Source: Bacillota bacterium (GTDB taxonomy: Bacteria > Bacillota > Clostridia > Lachnospirales > Lachnospiraceae). Taken from it: a stretch of DNA of 64,000 nucleotides. A program made the translations under genes and the position numbers. Each line of letters begins with the position of its first letter. Position 1 is the first letter of the stretch. The stretch spans positions 1 through 64,000 of the forward strand of contig JAEYOQ010000011.1 in NCBI GenBank assembly GCA_023411555.1, in the 5' to 3' direction. This document shows, piece after piece, positions 16,768-24,876 of this stretch. The notes beneath the pieces are model-generated. The model ran no database searches. It saw nothing but the letters and a program-made list of their open reading frames with translations, and had not been told where the DNA came from.

Positions 16768-16967
16768 CTCCGATTCCATATATATGAATTTGTCAAATAA
16801 GGATATGTAAATAATCAGAATTAGACAATTTAAATCCTAGTACGATTATAGCATGGATTACTAAAACTTTACCATAATATGCATTGAAAAGTTGAGTTTG
16901 TATCTATTTTTTAGTAGGAGAAACTGGGTGAACACAACAATAATTGTTGAATATTTACAAAAATATA

Positions 16968-16995
16968 TTGACAAATTGTAAATAATATGTAAAAC
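16968..16995 (+). promoter_or_regulatory. Promoter for the DUF2804 gene
   Basis: A perfect -35 TTGACA (16968-16973) and TAAAAC (16990-16995) as -10 with a 16-bp spacer. The start codon is 48 nt farther. The -10 is poor; the -35 is the main support. Confidence 0.45.
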
Positions 16996-17043
16996 TTAAA
17001 TAAAATATTTAAAGTAATTTTAAATATATTAGGAGGTTTTACT

Positions 17044-18105
17044 ATGGGGGATTATGGAAAATACATTTCGCCTGTCAGGCAATCGGTTCCAACGCCAAAA
17101 AGTTTGATTGAAAATGGAAAAGCTGTTTTTGGTACCTTTGATAAGGAATTTGAAAAGATGGAACTATTAGACTGCAAAAAACCGGTAGGTAGATTGTTTC
17201 CTGGATTTTTAAAGAAATACAGACTAACGCTCTGGGAAGCAGCGGAGGTTCATCTTGATAATGGGGTTTTGCTTTCCGTTGTTTGCGACATGGGGATATT
17301 CGGAATGACCCTGCATGTCTTTTATGATAAGCGTAAAAAGAAGGCTTATAGCTGGTGCACCAACCTGAAAAGTTCTGACACTACAATTGCGCCTAATCTC
17401 CTAAATGGAAATGTATCAGAGGCTAAAACAAAATGTTCTTCAATAAAGTACATAAACAATTTTCAGGATGGCAAATGTTCATTTTCAGGAGCTCACTTTA
17501 ATAAAACTAATAAGATTGAATATCAGTTTGATCTGGAAAGGGTATCGCTCCCTTGTGTAGTTAGCATACCTTTTGGTCCTAATCGGCCATTATATACACA
17601 AAAGGATCTTTTTAAGGCAAAAGGTCGCCTGGTGTTGAATGATGAAGTCTTTGAGTCCAATAGTCATACTACGGCAATCATTGATGATCATAGAGGCTAT
17701 TATCTGTACCGTGCACATTATGATTGGCTGACTACTATGGGAAGAAGTGTTAATGGTGAGGAGAGATTTTTCGCCTTCAACCTTACGCGTAACCAATCCA
17801 TCGATCAGGAAAAGTATAATGAAAATCTAATCTGGTTTGAGAACAAAACCAGCTTACTGCCACCGATCAAGTTTGCTCATAATGCGGAAGATACTGTATG
17901 GACCATAAGGGATGAGCATGATATGGTTGATATTACTTTTGAAATAGGAGATATGTATCGGATGGAAACACATGCCGGCATATTTGATATCAATTACCAT
18001 GTGGCATTTGGTGAACTAAAAGGATATGTACGAGATTTAGATGGTACAAAATACATTCTTGATGGAATGATGGGAATGGGTGAAGATAAGAACCTTAGGC
18101 TTTAG
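17044..18105 (+). CDS. DUF2804 family protein
   Basis: Protein of 353 aa, with ribosome site TTAGGAGG 8 nt ahead. It matches the DUF2804 pattern: an N-terminal stretch on a short phrase (PTPKSLIENGKAVFG), WEAAEVHLDNGVLLSVVCDMG, a central WLTTMGRSVNGEERFFAFNL, and the C-terminal GMMGMGEDK. No signal peptide or membrane segment is seen. The family is poorly characterised and resembles lipocalin-like beta-barrel enzymes or binders. It lies between two chemosensory cassettes, and the end of a second copy is found at 13815, so it belonged to the duplicated block. A role in chemosensing is not shown. Confidence 0.8.
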   Translation: MGDYGKYISPVRQSVPTPKSLIENGKAVFGTFDKEFEKMELLDCKKPVGRLFPGFLKKYRLTLWEAAEVHLDNGVLLSVVCDMGIFGMTLHVFYDKRKKKAYSWCTNLKSSDTTIAPNLLNGNVSEAKTKCSSIKYINNFQDGKCSFSGAHFNKTNKIEYQFDLERVSLPCVVSIPFGPNRPLYTQKDLFKAKGRLVLNDEVFESNSHTTAIIDDHRGYYLYRAHYDWLTTMGRSVNGEERFFAFNLTRNQSIDQEKYNENLIWFENKTSLLPPIKFAHNAEDTVWTIRDEHDMVDITFEIGDMYRMETHAGIFDINYHVAFGELKGYVRDLDGTKYILDGMMGMGEDKNLRL

Positions 18106-18116
18106 AATATGAATAT

Positions 18117-18200
18117 GCCAATAGTATTAAGCAAATTAATCAGGGTATACCCGAAAAACTGAAATAACATGAAGTGAGATAGAATTCGGAAATTATTATT
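18117..18200 (+). pseudogene. Remnant of a third mcp gene (internally deleted)
   Basis: Bases 18117-18148 match the mcp copy 1 segment 16131-16162 at 30 of 32 positions and would read ANSIKQINQGI. After a short unrelated stretch, GATAGAATTCGGAAA (from 18178) resembles the last codons of both intact receptors (DIEFGKY). A terminator of the same type as that after mcp copy 2 follows. This is what a receptor gene looks like after almost complete deletion. Confidence 0.65.
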
Positions 18201-18216
18201 AGGATGCGTACAAACC

Positions 18217-18252
18217 AAAGGACATGAGAGTGAAAGCTCCCATGTCCTTTTA
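18217..18252 (+). terminator. Terminator of the GGACATGAGAG family, copy A
   Basis: AAAGGACATG (18217-18226) pairs with CATGTCCTTT (18241-18250) and is followed by T and A bases. It is related in sequence to the terminators at 20924 and 32621 and sits after the mcp remnant. Confidence 0.7.
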
Positions 18253-18482
18253 AAATCTGGCAGAAATATAAAGATATAGTAAATAAGTCGCATATGATAG
18301 ATGTCGAAAAGGATTGAAAATAATCGGATAAAAAAGTAAAATAGAATATATAATCATAATTTGTTGTTTTGGCAAAAGGGATAATGGCATCATATTTTCA
18401 AATATTATATAAGAATTACCTAACTAATTAATATTTTAAGTATTTTTAAGGATCGGACTGTTAATCTAACAGAGTGAATTTA

Positions 18483-18503
18483 TATGTAAAGTGTGAAACA
18501 CTT
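18483..18503 (+). promoter_or_regulatory. Conserved leader hairpin before cheW copy 2
   Basis: TATGTAAAGTGT is identical to that before cheW copy 1. Here AAGTGT/ACACTT (18489-18494/18498-18503) make a short hairpin. The shared 12-mer and the conserved ability to fold, though the second halves differ, suggest function. Confidence 0.4.
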
Positions 18504-18543
18504 ATCATAAATAAGAAAAGACAAAAGAAGGGTAGTGAATAAT

Positions 18544-19038
18544 ATGACAGACATCGATGATCTAGCCATGGAATTTGAGGAAGATACCCAAAAGGACCGG
18601 TTTTTAACCTTCTCATTGGGAGAGGAAAGCTATGGAATTGAAATTAAGTATGTGATTGAGATTATAGGGATTCAATCAATCACCAGAATACCAGAGCTTC
18701 CTGAATATGTGAAGGGAATTATAAATCTGAGAGGTAAAATAATTCCGGTTCTGGATGTTAGGCTCAGATTTAAAAAAGAGCCTAAGGAATATAACGATAG
18801 GACCTGTGTAATCGTGGTTGACATTAAGGAGGTATCCATAGGGCTTATCGTGGATCGTGTGGCAGAGGTTGTATCAATCCCGGAAGAGGATATGGTAGAA
18901 CCACCACAGATGAACAAAGGTGTTAGCAATCGTTACATAAAAAAGATCGGAAAAGTTGGGAATGAGGTCAAGCTACTACTGGATTGTGAGAAGCTTCTGA
19001 CAGAAGCGGAATTAGAAGAATTAGGCGAAACCTTATAG
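18544..19038 (+). CDS. cheW: Chemotaxis coupling protein CheW, copy 2
   Basis: Protein of 164 aa. The ATG at 18544 is 11 nt after AGAAGGG; an in-frame GTG at 18535 is only 2 nt from it and unlikely. The single CheW domain is almost the same as copy 1 through LGEESYGIEIKYVIEIIG and VKGIINLRGKIIPVLDVRL. It is separated by 28 bp from its receptor gene. The main differences from copy 1 are in the N-terminal dozen residues and scattered conservative changes, so both copies are probably functional. Confidence 0.93.
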   Translation: MTDIDDLAMEFEEDTQKDRFLTFSLGEESYGIEIKYVIEIIGIQSITRIPELPEYVKGIINLRGKIIPVLDVRLRFKKEPKEYNDRTCVIVVDIKEVSIGLIVDRVAEVVSIPEEDMVEPPQMNKGVSNRYIKKIGKVGNEVKLLLDCEKLLTEAELEELGETL

Positions 19039-19066
19039 ACTATATTAACTAATGGAGGTACGACAG

Positions 19067-20905
19067 ATGAAATGGTATAGAAACTTAAAGATATCTGCAA
19101 AACTGATTATAGGCTTTCTAGTAGTAGCAATCATCGCTGCGGTGGTAGGTATTGTAGGATTAATGAATATTTCTAGGATGAATGAAGGATCGAATCTTTT
19201 GTTTAATAAAAACACGTTAGGTCTTGCTTATTCAGGTGATTCCTTTGGTACTTTTCAGCGTTTACGGTATAATGCTTTAAAATTAACCATAGTGGAAACA
19301 GAAGAAGAGGAAGAAGAAACCATTGCTTTAATTGAAGAACTATGCAGTACGATAGATACCTTGCTCGGAAAATATGAAGGCACGATTGAAACGAAGGATG
19401 ATAGATCCTTATATGAAATAGTATGTGCTGGTTGGGAAGAATATAAAGGCTATATGCAGGAGGTAATCCAGTATAATAATGCAGGACAGCATGCGGAGGC
19501 AGAGAGGGTTACCCTAATCGATAGCGATGAAATCGGTACTCAGTTGAGAGACAATCTTTATACCTTGATGAAGAATAATGCTGCATATGCAGATCAAAGG
19601 ATACAAGATAATAAAGCTGCGGCACAGAGTGCAGCAGTTATGATGCTGGCTGTTATCGCCTTAGGAGTGATTCTATCAGTTGTACTAGGGCTATATATCG
19701 CTCGAGTAATCGGTGGACCAATCAAGCAGATGGTAGCTGCAGCGGATAGCATCGCCTTGGGAGAGGTGAATGCCAATGTTGAGATAGACAGTAAGGATGA
19801 GATAGGAGATCTAGCAGCATCCTTTAGAAAAATGATTTTGAATATACGTAATCAGGCTTTTGCAGCGGAGAAGGTAGCTGCTGGAGATCTTACAGTAGAT
19901 GTGCCAATTAGCTCGGCAAATGACTTACTTGGTAATATGCTGGCCGAAATGGTAAGGAAGAACAATGAGGTGCTATCCAATATCTATGTTGCATCAGAGC
20001 AGGTTGCCGTAGGTTCCAAGCAGGTATCGGATTCCAGTATGCAGCTTTCACAAGGGGCTACCGAACAGTCCAGCGCTATAGAAGAGCTTACCGCCTCGAT
20101 TGAAGAGATAGCATCACAGACCGAACTGAATGCAGATAATGCTAATAAAGCCAACAGTCTGGCGGAAGACGCAAAGATTAATGCAAAACAGGGCTATACT
20201 CAAATGCAGGAAATGCTTAGGGCGATGGATGATATTAACGAATCCTCTACGAATATTTCAAAGGTTATTAAAGTGATTGATGATATTGCATTCCAAACCA
20301 ATATACTGGCTTTGAATGCAGCAGTGGAAGCTGCCAGAGCCGGACAGCATGGAAAAGGCTTTGCAGTGGTAGCAGAGGAAGTAAGAAATCTTGCTGCCCG
20401 TTCCGCCAATGCGGCAAAAGAGACAACCGAAATGATTGAAAGTTCTATTAAGAAGTCTGAGGGTGGTACAAAAATAGCCAATGATACAGCTCAGGCCCTT
20501 GATAAGATTGTAGAAGGAATTGAACAGGTCGCTACCCTTGTAAGCAGTATAGCGAATGCATCGAATGAACAGGCGAATGGCATTAAGCAGATCAATCAGG
20601 GCATTATACAGGTGTCAGAGGTGGTACAGTCTAACTCAGCCACATCAGAAGAAATTGCTGCTTCCAGTGAGGAGCTTTCCAGCCAGGCTGCCATGTTGAA
20701 GGAGACAGTAAATCAATTTAAGATTAAGAAAAGTATATATTCAGGAAATTCCTATGAAAACATAAGTCCTGATGTACTAAACATGCTTAAGAATATGTCA
20801 TCGACAGGAAATAAAGGGTTAGGACAAATATCAGATCTAAATGCTGGGGTAGAAACCTCAAGGCCTAAGATATCATTAAATGATATCGAGTTCGGAAAAT
20901 ACTAA
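19067..20905 (+). CDS. Methyl-accepting chemotaxis protein, copy 2
   Basis: Protein of 612 aa, the same length as copy 1. The ATG at 19067 follows GGAGGTACGACAG; an upstream ATG at 19052 overlaps that ribosome site. Layout: membrane helix (12-32), sensor region with a Glu-rich segment (about 80-90), second membrane helix (188-212), HAMP, and a signalling domain with DIAFQTNILALNAAVEAARA. The C-terminus again ends DIEFGKY. It diverges from copy 1 mainly in the sensor half (residues 35-190). The ligand is unknown. It is followed by a terminator and then by the cheA transcription unit. Confidence 0.93.
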   Translation: MKWYRNLKISAKLIIGFLVVAIIAAVVGIVGLMNISRMNEGSNLLFNKNTLGLAYSGDSFGTFQRLRYNALKLTIVETEEEEEETIALIEELCSTIDTLLGKYEGTIETKDDRSLYEIVCAGWEEYKGYMQEVIQYNNAGQHAEAERVTLIDSDEIGTQLRDNLYTLMKNNAAYADQRIQDNKAAAQSAAVMMLAVIALGVILSVVLGLYIARVIGGPIKQMVAAADSIALGEVNANVEIDSKDEIGDLAASFRKMILNIRNQAFAAEKVAAGDLTVDVPISSANDLLGNMLAEMVRKNNEVLSNIYVASEQVAVGSKQVSDSSMQLSQGATEQSSAIEELTASIEEIASQTELNADNANKANSLAEDAKINAKQGYTQMQEMLRAMDDINESSTNISKVIKVIDDIAFQTNILALNAAVEAARAGQHGKGFAVVAEEVRNLAARSANAAKETTEMIESSIKKSEGGTKIANDTAQALDKIVEGIEQVATLVSSIANASNEQANGIKQINQGIIQVSEVVQSNSATSEEIAASSEELSSQAAMLKETVNQFKIKKSIYSGNSYENISPDVLNMLKNMSSTGNKGLGQISDLNAGVETSRPKISLNDIEFGKY

Positions 20906-20923
20906 TAATAGACCATCAAAGCA

Positions 20924-20958
20924 GAGTACATGAGAGCGAAACTCTCATGTACTCTTAT
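20924..20958 (+). terminator. Terminator of the ACATGAGAG family, copy B
   Basis: A perfect 13-bp stem GAGTACATGAGAG (20924-20936) / CTCTCATGTACTC (20942-20954) with loop CGAAA. It is related to the terminators at 18217 and 32621. The following bases are TTATAA, so the T-run is short. Confidence 0.7.
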
Positions 20959-21018
20959 AATGCATGATTCTCAACAAAAGATTGGTATTCGACAAATTAA
21001 TTCAATTTGATTTATATA

Positions 21019-21045
21019 TTGACATCGTTTTAGCTATAATATAAA
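21019..21045 (+). promoter_or_regulatory. Promoter of the cheA-cheR unit
   Basis: TTGACA (21019-21024) and TATAAA (21040-21045), with a 15-bp spacer; a TATAAT lies slightly closer (21035-21040). The start codon of cheA is about 255 nt downstream, leaving an unusually long leader. Confidence 0.5.
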
Positions 21046-21140
21046 CTTATTATCATAAGTAAGTTTATGCCATTTGTCTATAGCAAAGTTTTTGAACTGA
21101 AACTCACTCAAAAGACAAAATATAGGCTATGAATGAATAT

Positions 21141-21262
21141 AGGAGGCCCTGTAAGGAGCCTAGGGTTGGACTAACTCCTTTCGTTTTTTGGTAAATTGAT
21201 TCTCTTCATACAATTCTACCATAAATCGGTGAGGAGTTTTTTATAAAGGCGACGGCTCCTTG
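21141..21262 (+). promoter_or_regulatory. Long cheA leader with terminator-like hairpin
   Basis: AAGGAG (21153-21158) pairs with CTCCTT (21175-21180) and is followed by TCGTTTTTT, a convincing intrinsic terminator inside the leader. A second AGGAG (21232-21236) and CTCCT (21256-21260) pair lies downstream, so the four complementary segments allow alternative folds. I could not match any known riboswitch consensus. A 21-codon frame starting at 21130 passes through the hairpin but has no ribosome site. An attenuation control of cheA-cheR is possible. Confidence 0.45.
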
Positions 21263-21302
21263 CATAGGTCTGGCATAATAATACATGAGAGGAGAGTAAG
21301 GA

Positions 21303-23375
21303 ATGGCAGAGAAATTTACGAATGAACCCATGCTGGATATGTACATATTCGAATCAACTCAAAACATCGAGTTATTGGAAATGCTTATCCTAGAGACGGA
21401 AAAGGCAAGCGGGTATACTCCTACTGCGATCAATGAGATATTTCGTATTATGCATACAATCAAGGGATCGTCTGCTATGATGCTTTTTAATAATATTACT
21501 AATTTGGCACACAAGCTGGAAGATGTTTTCTATTACCTCCGTGAGCAAAAGCAGCAGGAGGTTGACTGCTCAAGGCTTTCCGATTTGGTTCTGGAGGGCG
21601 TAGATTTCATCAAGGTTGAGCTCTCTAAGATTAAAAATAGAGATGCTGCAGATGGTGATGCAGCGGAACTGGTCGATAACATTGCAGATTTTCTCGCAGA
21701 GCTCAGGCGTAATGGTCAAGCAGAGGCAGAAGTTACTATAGAAACATCCAATATGTCCGATATTCCTCAATGCAGTAGACCAATAGACAAGACAGAGGTC
21801 TCTCAGAGTAAGAATACCTATAAAGCTGTACTATTCTTCGAGGACGGCTGCGAAATGGAAAATGTCAGAGCCTTTTCCGTGGTTCATAATATGAATCATT
21901 TTGCAGAAGGGGTATCCTACTCTCCAGAAAACATTATTGAAAGTGACAGCAGTATCGAGGAGATCCGAAATAATGGTTTTCAGCTGATTTTCAGGACCGA
22001 CGAATCAATCGATTATGTAAAGGATTACTTTCAACATGTGTCCTTTTTAAGAGATATCGAATTGGTTCAAATAAATCAGGATAAGGACCTGGAGAAAACA
22101 GATAGCAATTCTGCGATTACCTCCGGGAAGGCGGAAATCGATACACCTACGACTCCTTCAACAAAAGCTACCGAGGAGAAGTCTAATGATCAGGATATCC
22201 AGCTGAATACAGTCCAAAGCATCATTAGTGTAAACGTAGCAAAGCTTGATAAGCTTATGGATTTAGTCGGGGAGATGGTAATCGCAGAGGCGATGGTAAC
22301 ACAAAATCCCGATGTATTGAGAATGGGATTTGAGAGCTTTTTAAAGGCCTCACGTCAGCTTCGTAAAATTACCAATGAGCTTCAAGATGCAGTAATGTCT
22401 ATTCGAATGGTAGCATTGACCACCACCTTCCAAAAAATGCATCGTATCGTGCGTGATATGTGTAAGAAGCTTGGGAAGGATGTTCAACTCGTTTTAATTG
22501 GTGAGACAACAGAAGTGGATAAAAACATAATAGAGCACATCTCGGATCCTCTTATGCATCTGGTGCGAAACGCAATTGATCATGGTATTGAGAGTGAAGA
22601 GGAGCGTATCGCTAAGGGTAAGCCTTCCAATGGAACGGTTACTTTGGAGGCAAAGAATGCAGGAAGTGATGTACTCATCCTTGTAAAGGACGATGGTCGA
22701 GGACTTAATAGGGAGAAGCTACTTCAAAAGGCTAGAGAACAGGGGCTTTTAACTAAGCCGGAAGCAGAGATGACGGATAGGGAAGTATATAATCTTATGT
22801 TTTTACCAGGCTTCTCAACCAAGGATAGTGTAACTGAGTTCTCGGGAAGAGGAGTTGGCATGGATGCAGTTGTTAAGAATATCGAGACGGTTGGAGGCAC
22901 CGTTTTTGTGGAAAGCACAGAAGGTGTGGGTACAACCATCATAATGAAAATTCCATTGACCTTAGCCATTATTGACGGTATGAATGTTCGCGTCGGTAAC
23001 GCCTGCTACACCATGCCGATATCAGCCATAAGAGAATCCTTCAGACCGAAAGCGGGCGATTTAATATCCGATCCGGAAGGCAACGAAATGATCATGGTAC
23101 GTGATCATATTTATCCAATCATTCGCCTCCATGAATGCTTTGGCGTAGAAGGGGTTGCGACTAAATTTGAAGATGGTATTCTGATTATGGTTGAACTGGA
23201 TGGGAAGGCAGCCTGCTTATTTGCCGATGAGCTGTTAGGGCAGCAGCAAGTGGTAGTAAAGGCTCTGCCAAGCTATATAAAGAATACACATAAAACAAAT
23301 AACCTTGCAGGGTGTACCATATTAGGGGACGGAAGTATCAGTTTAATTATCGATATTGGAGGATTTTTAAATTAA
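21303..23375 (+). CDS. cheA: Chemotaxis histidine kinase CheA
   Basis: Protein of 690 aa. The Hpt domain (about 8-115) has HTIKGSSAMM with phospho-acceptor H51. A P2-like region is at about 178-260. The dimerisation domain starts at about 310 (VNVAKLDKLMDLVGEMVIAE). The ATPase domain (about 370-550) has the N box HLVRNAIDHGIES, a G1 DDGRGL and G2 GRGVGMDAV. A CheW-like domain (about 555-690) ends the protein. All catalytic motifs look intact. It probably receives signals from the two receptors upstream through CheW. No cheY, cheB, cheC or cheD lies in this window, so partners are elsewhere. cheR follows 10 bp later. Confidence 0.95.
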   Translation: MAEKFTNEPMLDMYIFESTQNIELLEMLILETEKASGYTPTAINEIFRIMHTIKGSSAMMLFNNITNLAHKLEDVFYYLREQKQQEVDCSRLSDLVLEGVDFIKVELSKIKNRDAADGDAAELVDNIADFLAELRRNGQAEAEVTIETSNMSDIPQCSRPIDKTEVSQSKNTYKAVLFFEDGCEMENVRAFSVVHNMNHFAEGVSYSPENIIESDSSIEEIRNNGFQLIFRTDESIDYVKDYFQHVSFLRDIELVQINQDKDLEKTDSNSAITSGKAEIDTPTTPSTKATEEKSNDQDIQLNTVQSIISVNVAKLDKLMDLVGEMVIAEAMVTQNPDVLRMGFESFLKASRQLRKITNELQDAVMSIRMVALTTTFQKMHRIVRDMCKKLGKDVQLVLIGETTEVDKNIIEHISDPLMHLVRNAIDHGIESEEERIAKGKPSNGTVTLEAKNAGSDVLILVKDDGRGLNREKLLQKAREQGLLTKPEAEMTDREVYNLMFLPGFSTKDSVTEFSGRGVGMDAVVKNIETVGGTVFVESTEGVGTTIIMKIPLTLAIIDGMNVRVGNACYTMPISAIRESFRPKAGDLISDPEGNEMIMVRDHIYPIIRLHECFGVEGVATKFEDGILIMVELDGKAACLFADELLGQQQVVVKALPSYIKNTHKTNNLAGCTILGDGSISLIIDIGGFLN

Positions 23376-23385
23376 AGGAGTCCCT

Positions 23386-24201
23386 ATGCTTACTATAACA
23401 CAAAAAGAATTTAATCAATTGGCAAGCTTTATTCGTGAGAATTACGGTATACATCTGAAGGATGAGAAGAAAACTCTGGTATTAGGGAGACTTCAGAATG
23501 TACTTCATCAGGCGGGAATTACTAATTTTACAGACTACTATGAATATCTGGTTTCTGATCAGACCGGTGAGGCAGTTGTTGCCCTTACGAATCATATAAC
23601 TACCAATCATACTTACTTTTTGAGGGAAGCAGAGCATTTTATATATTTTCGTGACAGGGTATTACCTTATCTAGTCAATACAGTAAGAAACAAGGATCTA
23701 CGCATCTGGAGCGCTGCTTGTTCCTCTGGAGAAGAAGCCTATACACTTGCGATGATACTGGATGAGTATCTGGGCAGGGAGAAAGCCTTTTGGGATACGA
23801 AGATATTGGCGACCGATATTTCAGAGAAGGTTTTAAATATTGCCAAGGTGGGAATGTATAGCAATGAACGCATTAATCAACTACCTGAGAGATGGAAGAA
23901 ACGTTATTTCAAAAAATATGATTCTGATAATTCTATACTTACGGATGCCATCCGAAATGAGGTAATCTATAGAAGGTTAAATTTGATGGAACCTAATTTT
24001 CCGTTCAAACAAAGGTTTCATACTATATTCTGTAGGAATGTAATGATCTACTTTGACACTGCTACGAAGGATGAATTGGTAAGAAAATTCTATGATCAGC
24101 TCGAATATGGTGGGTATCTCTTTATCGGTCATTCTGAGTCACTGAACAGAGATATTACCAACTTTAGGTATATAATGCCTGCAGTTTATAGAAAGGAATA
24201 A
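23386..24201 (+). CDS. cheR: Chemoreceptor glutamate methyltransferase CheR
   Basis: Protein of 271 aa. The N-terminal helical CheR domain (about 1-75) starts with the typical FNQLASFIRENYGIHLKDEKK. The SAM-binding methyltransferase domain (about 80-270) has RIWSAACSSGEEAYTLAMIL-type motif I, ATDISEKVL, and IFCRNVMIYFD. It methylates receptor glutamates to adapt signalling. It is in an operon with cheA (10-bp gap, start after AAAGGAG). The matching methylesterase CheB is not in the window. Confidence 0.94.
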   Translation: MLTITQKEFNQLASFIRENYGIHLKDEKKTLVLGRLQNVLHQAGITNFTDYYEYLVSDQTGEAVVALTNHITTNHTYFLREAEHFIYFRDRVLPYLVNTVRNKDLRIWSAACSSGEEAYTLAMILDEYLGREKAFWDTKILATDISEKVLNIAKVGMYSNERINQLPERWKKRYFKKYDSDNSILTDAIRNEVIYRRLNLMEPNFPFKQRFHTIFCRNVMIYFDTATKDELVRKFYDQLEYGGYLFIGHSESLNRDITNFRYIMPAVYRKE

Positions 24202-24362
24202 GGTACTAACAAAAGAATAGAAAAAGCAAAAAAATCTTACCTTTCAGGATGATGTTAATAGTACAATTACAGAGTATTTTGTCGAAACTGCTTGAGAAAT
24301 ACATTTTAAAGAGATACAATTGAATAGCGACTTAAATACTAAAATGAAGGGGACATAATATT

Positions 24363-24707
24363 ATGGCACAGAACAAAATAGTATGTACAAAGAATAACAT
24401 TGATTATCTATCCATCAGAAAGGCAATGGTTGCTGGTGCAAGAACAGTTGATGAACTGGTTGAACTTGCAGGTGTATGTACGGAATGCGAAGGATGTAAG
24501 AGTCAATTAAATCCTATTCTTACTTCTGTTTGCGGTTGTAAGAAGGTTTCTTTAGAAGCAGTAGTAAATGCAGTTAAAAATGGTGCTGATACCGTAGAAA
24601 AGGTGGGAGAGGTAACCGGTGCCGGAACAGGCGTAAACGAAGAAACCGGCGAAGTATGTGGAAAATGTAAGGGTCTCATCCAAAACATCATTGATCTGGG
24701 AAGATAA
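24363..24707 (+). CDS. Tandem BFD-type [2Fe-2S] protein
   Basis: Protein of 114 aa with two BFD-like halves. The first has C8 and the CTECEGC cluster; the second has VCGCKK and CGKCKG. Each half carries helices with the pattern AMVAGARTVDEL or AVKNGADTVEKV. The BFD (bacterioferritin-associated ferredoxin-like) domain binds a [2Fe-2S] cluster with four cysteines and occurs in iron-release ferredoxins and as a domain of larger redox enzymes. Here it stands alone, which is common in clostridia. It starts after GAAGGGG and is followed by a terminator. Confidence 0.75.
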   Translation: MAQNKIVCTKNNIDYLSIRKAMVAGARTVDELVELAGVCTECEGCKSQLNPILTSVCGCKKVSLEAVVNAVKNGADTVEKVGEVTGAGTGVNEETGEVCGKCKGLIQNIIDLGR

Positions 24708-24794
24708 AGTTGAGTGTTGACTTCTTATAAAAGATATTATAATATTGTATTTATTTTAATGAGCCTTTACTTTGCCACCGGGTAAAGTAAGATT

Positions 24795-24851
24795 AGGTGT
24801 TCTACAACATTCCGTTAGGTCTTAGAAGGGATGTTTAGGACACCTTTTTTC
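24795..24851 (+). terminator. Terminator between the BFD gene and the MATE gene
   Basis: AGGTGT (24795-24800) pairs with ACACCT (24840-24845) and is followed by a run of six T. Inside, AACATTCC pairs with GGGATGTT. A second smaller hairpin, CTTTAC/GTAAAG, precedes it. Confidence 0.8.
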
Positions 24852-24876
24852 GCTCTGTTTATGGAGGAAATATACA

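Noticed and set aside
21130..21195. Short leader peptide in the cheA leader
   Set aside because: The frame exists, but there is no ribosome site and no run of regulatory codons. I kept only the hairpin.
21019..21300. Known riboswitch in the cheA leader (c-di-GMP, fluoride, THF, SAM, purine considered)
   Set aside because: None of the consensus blocks I can recall is present; only terminator-like pairing is supported.
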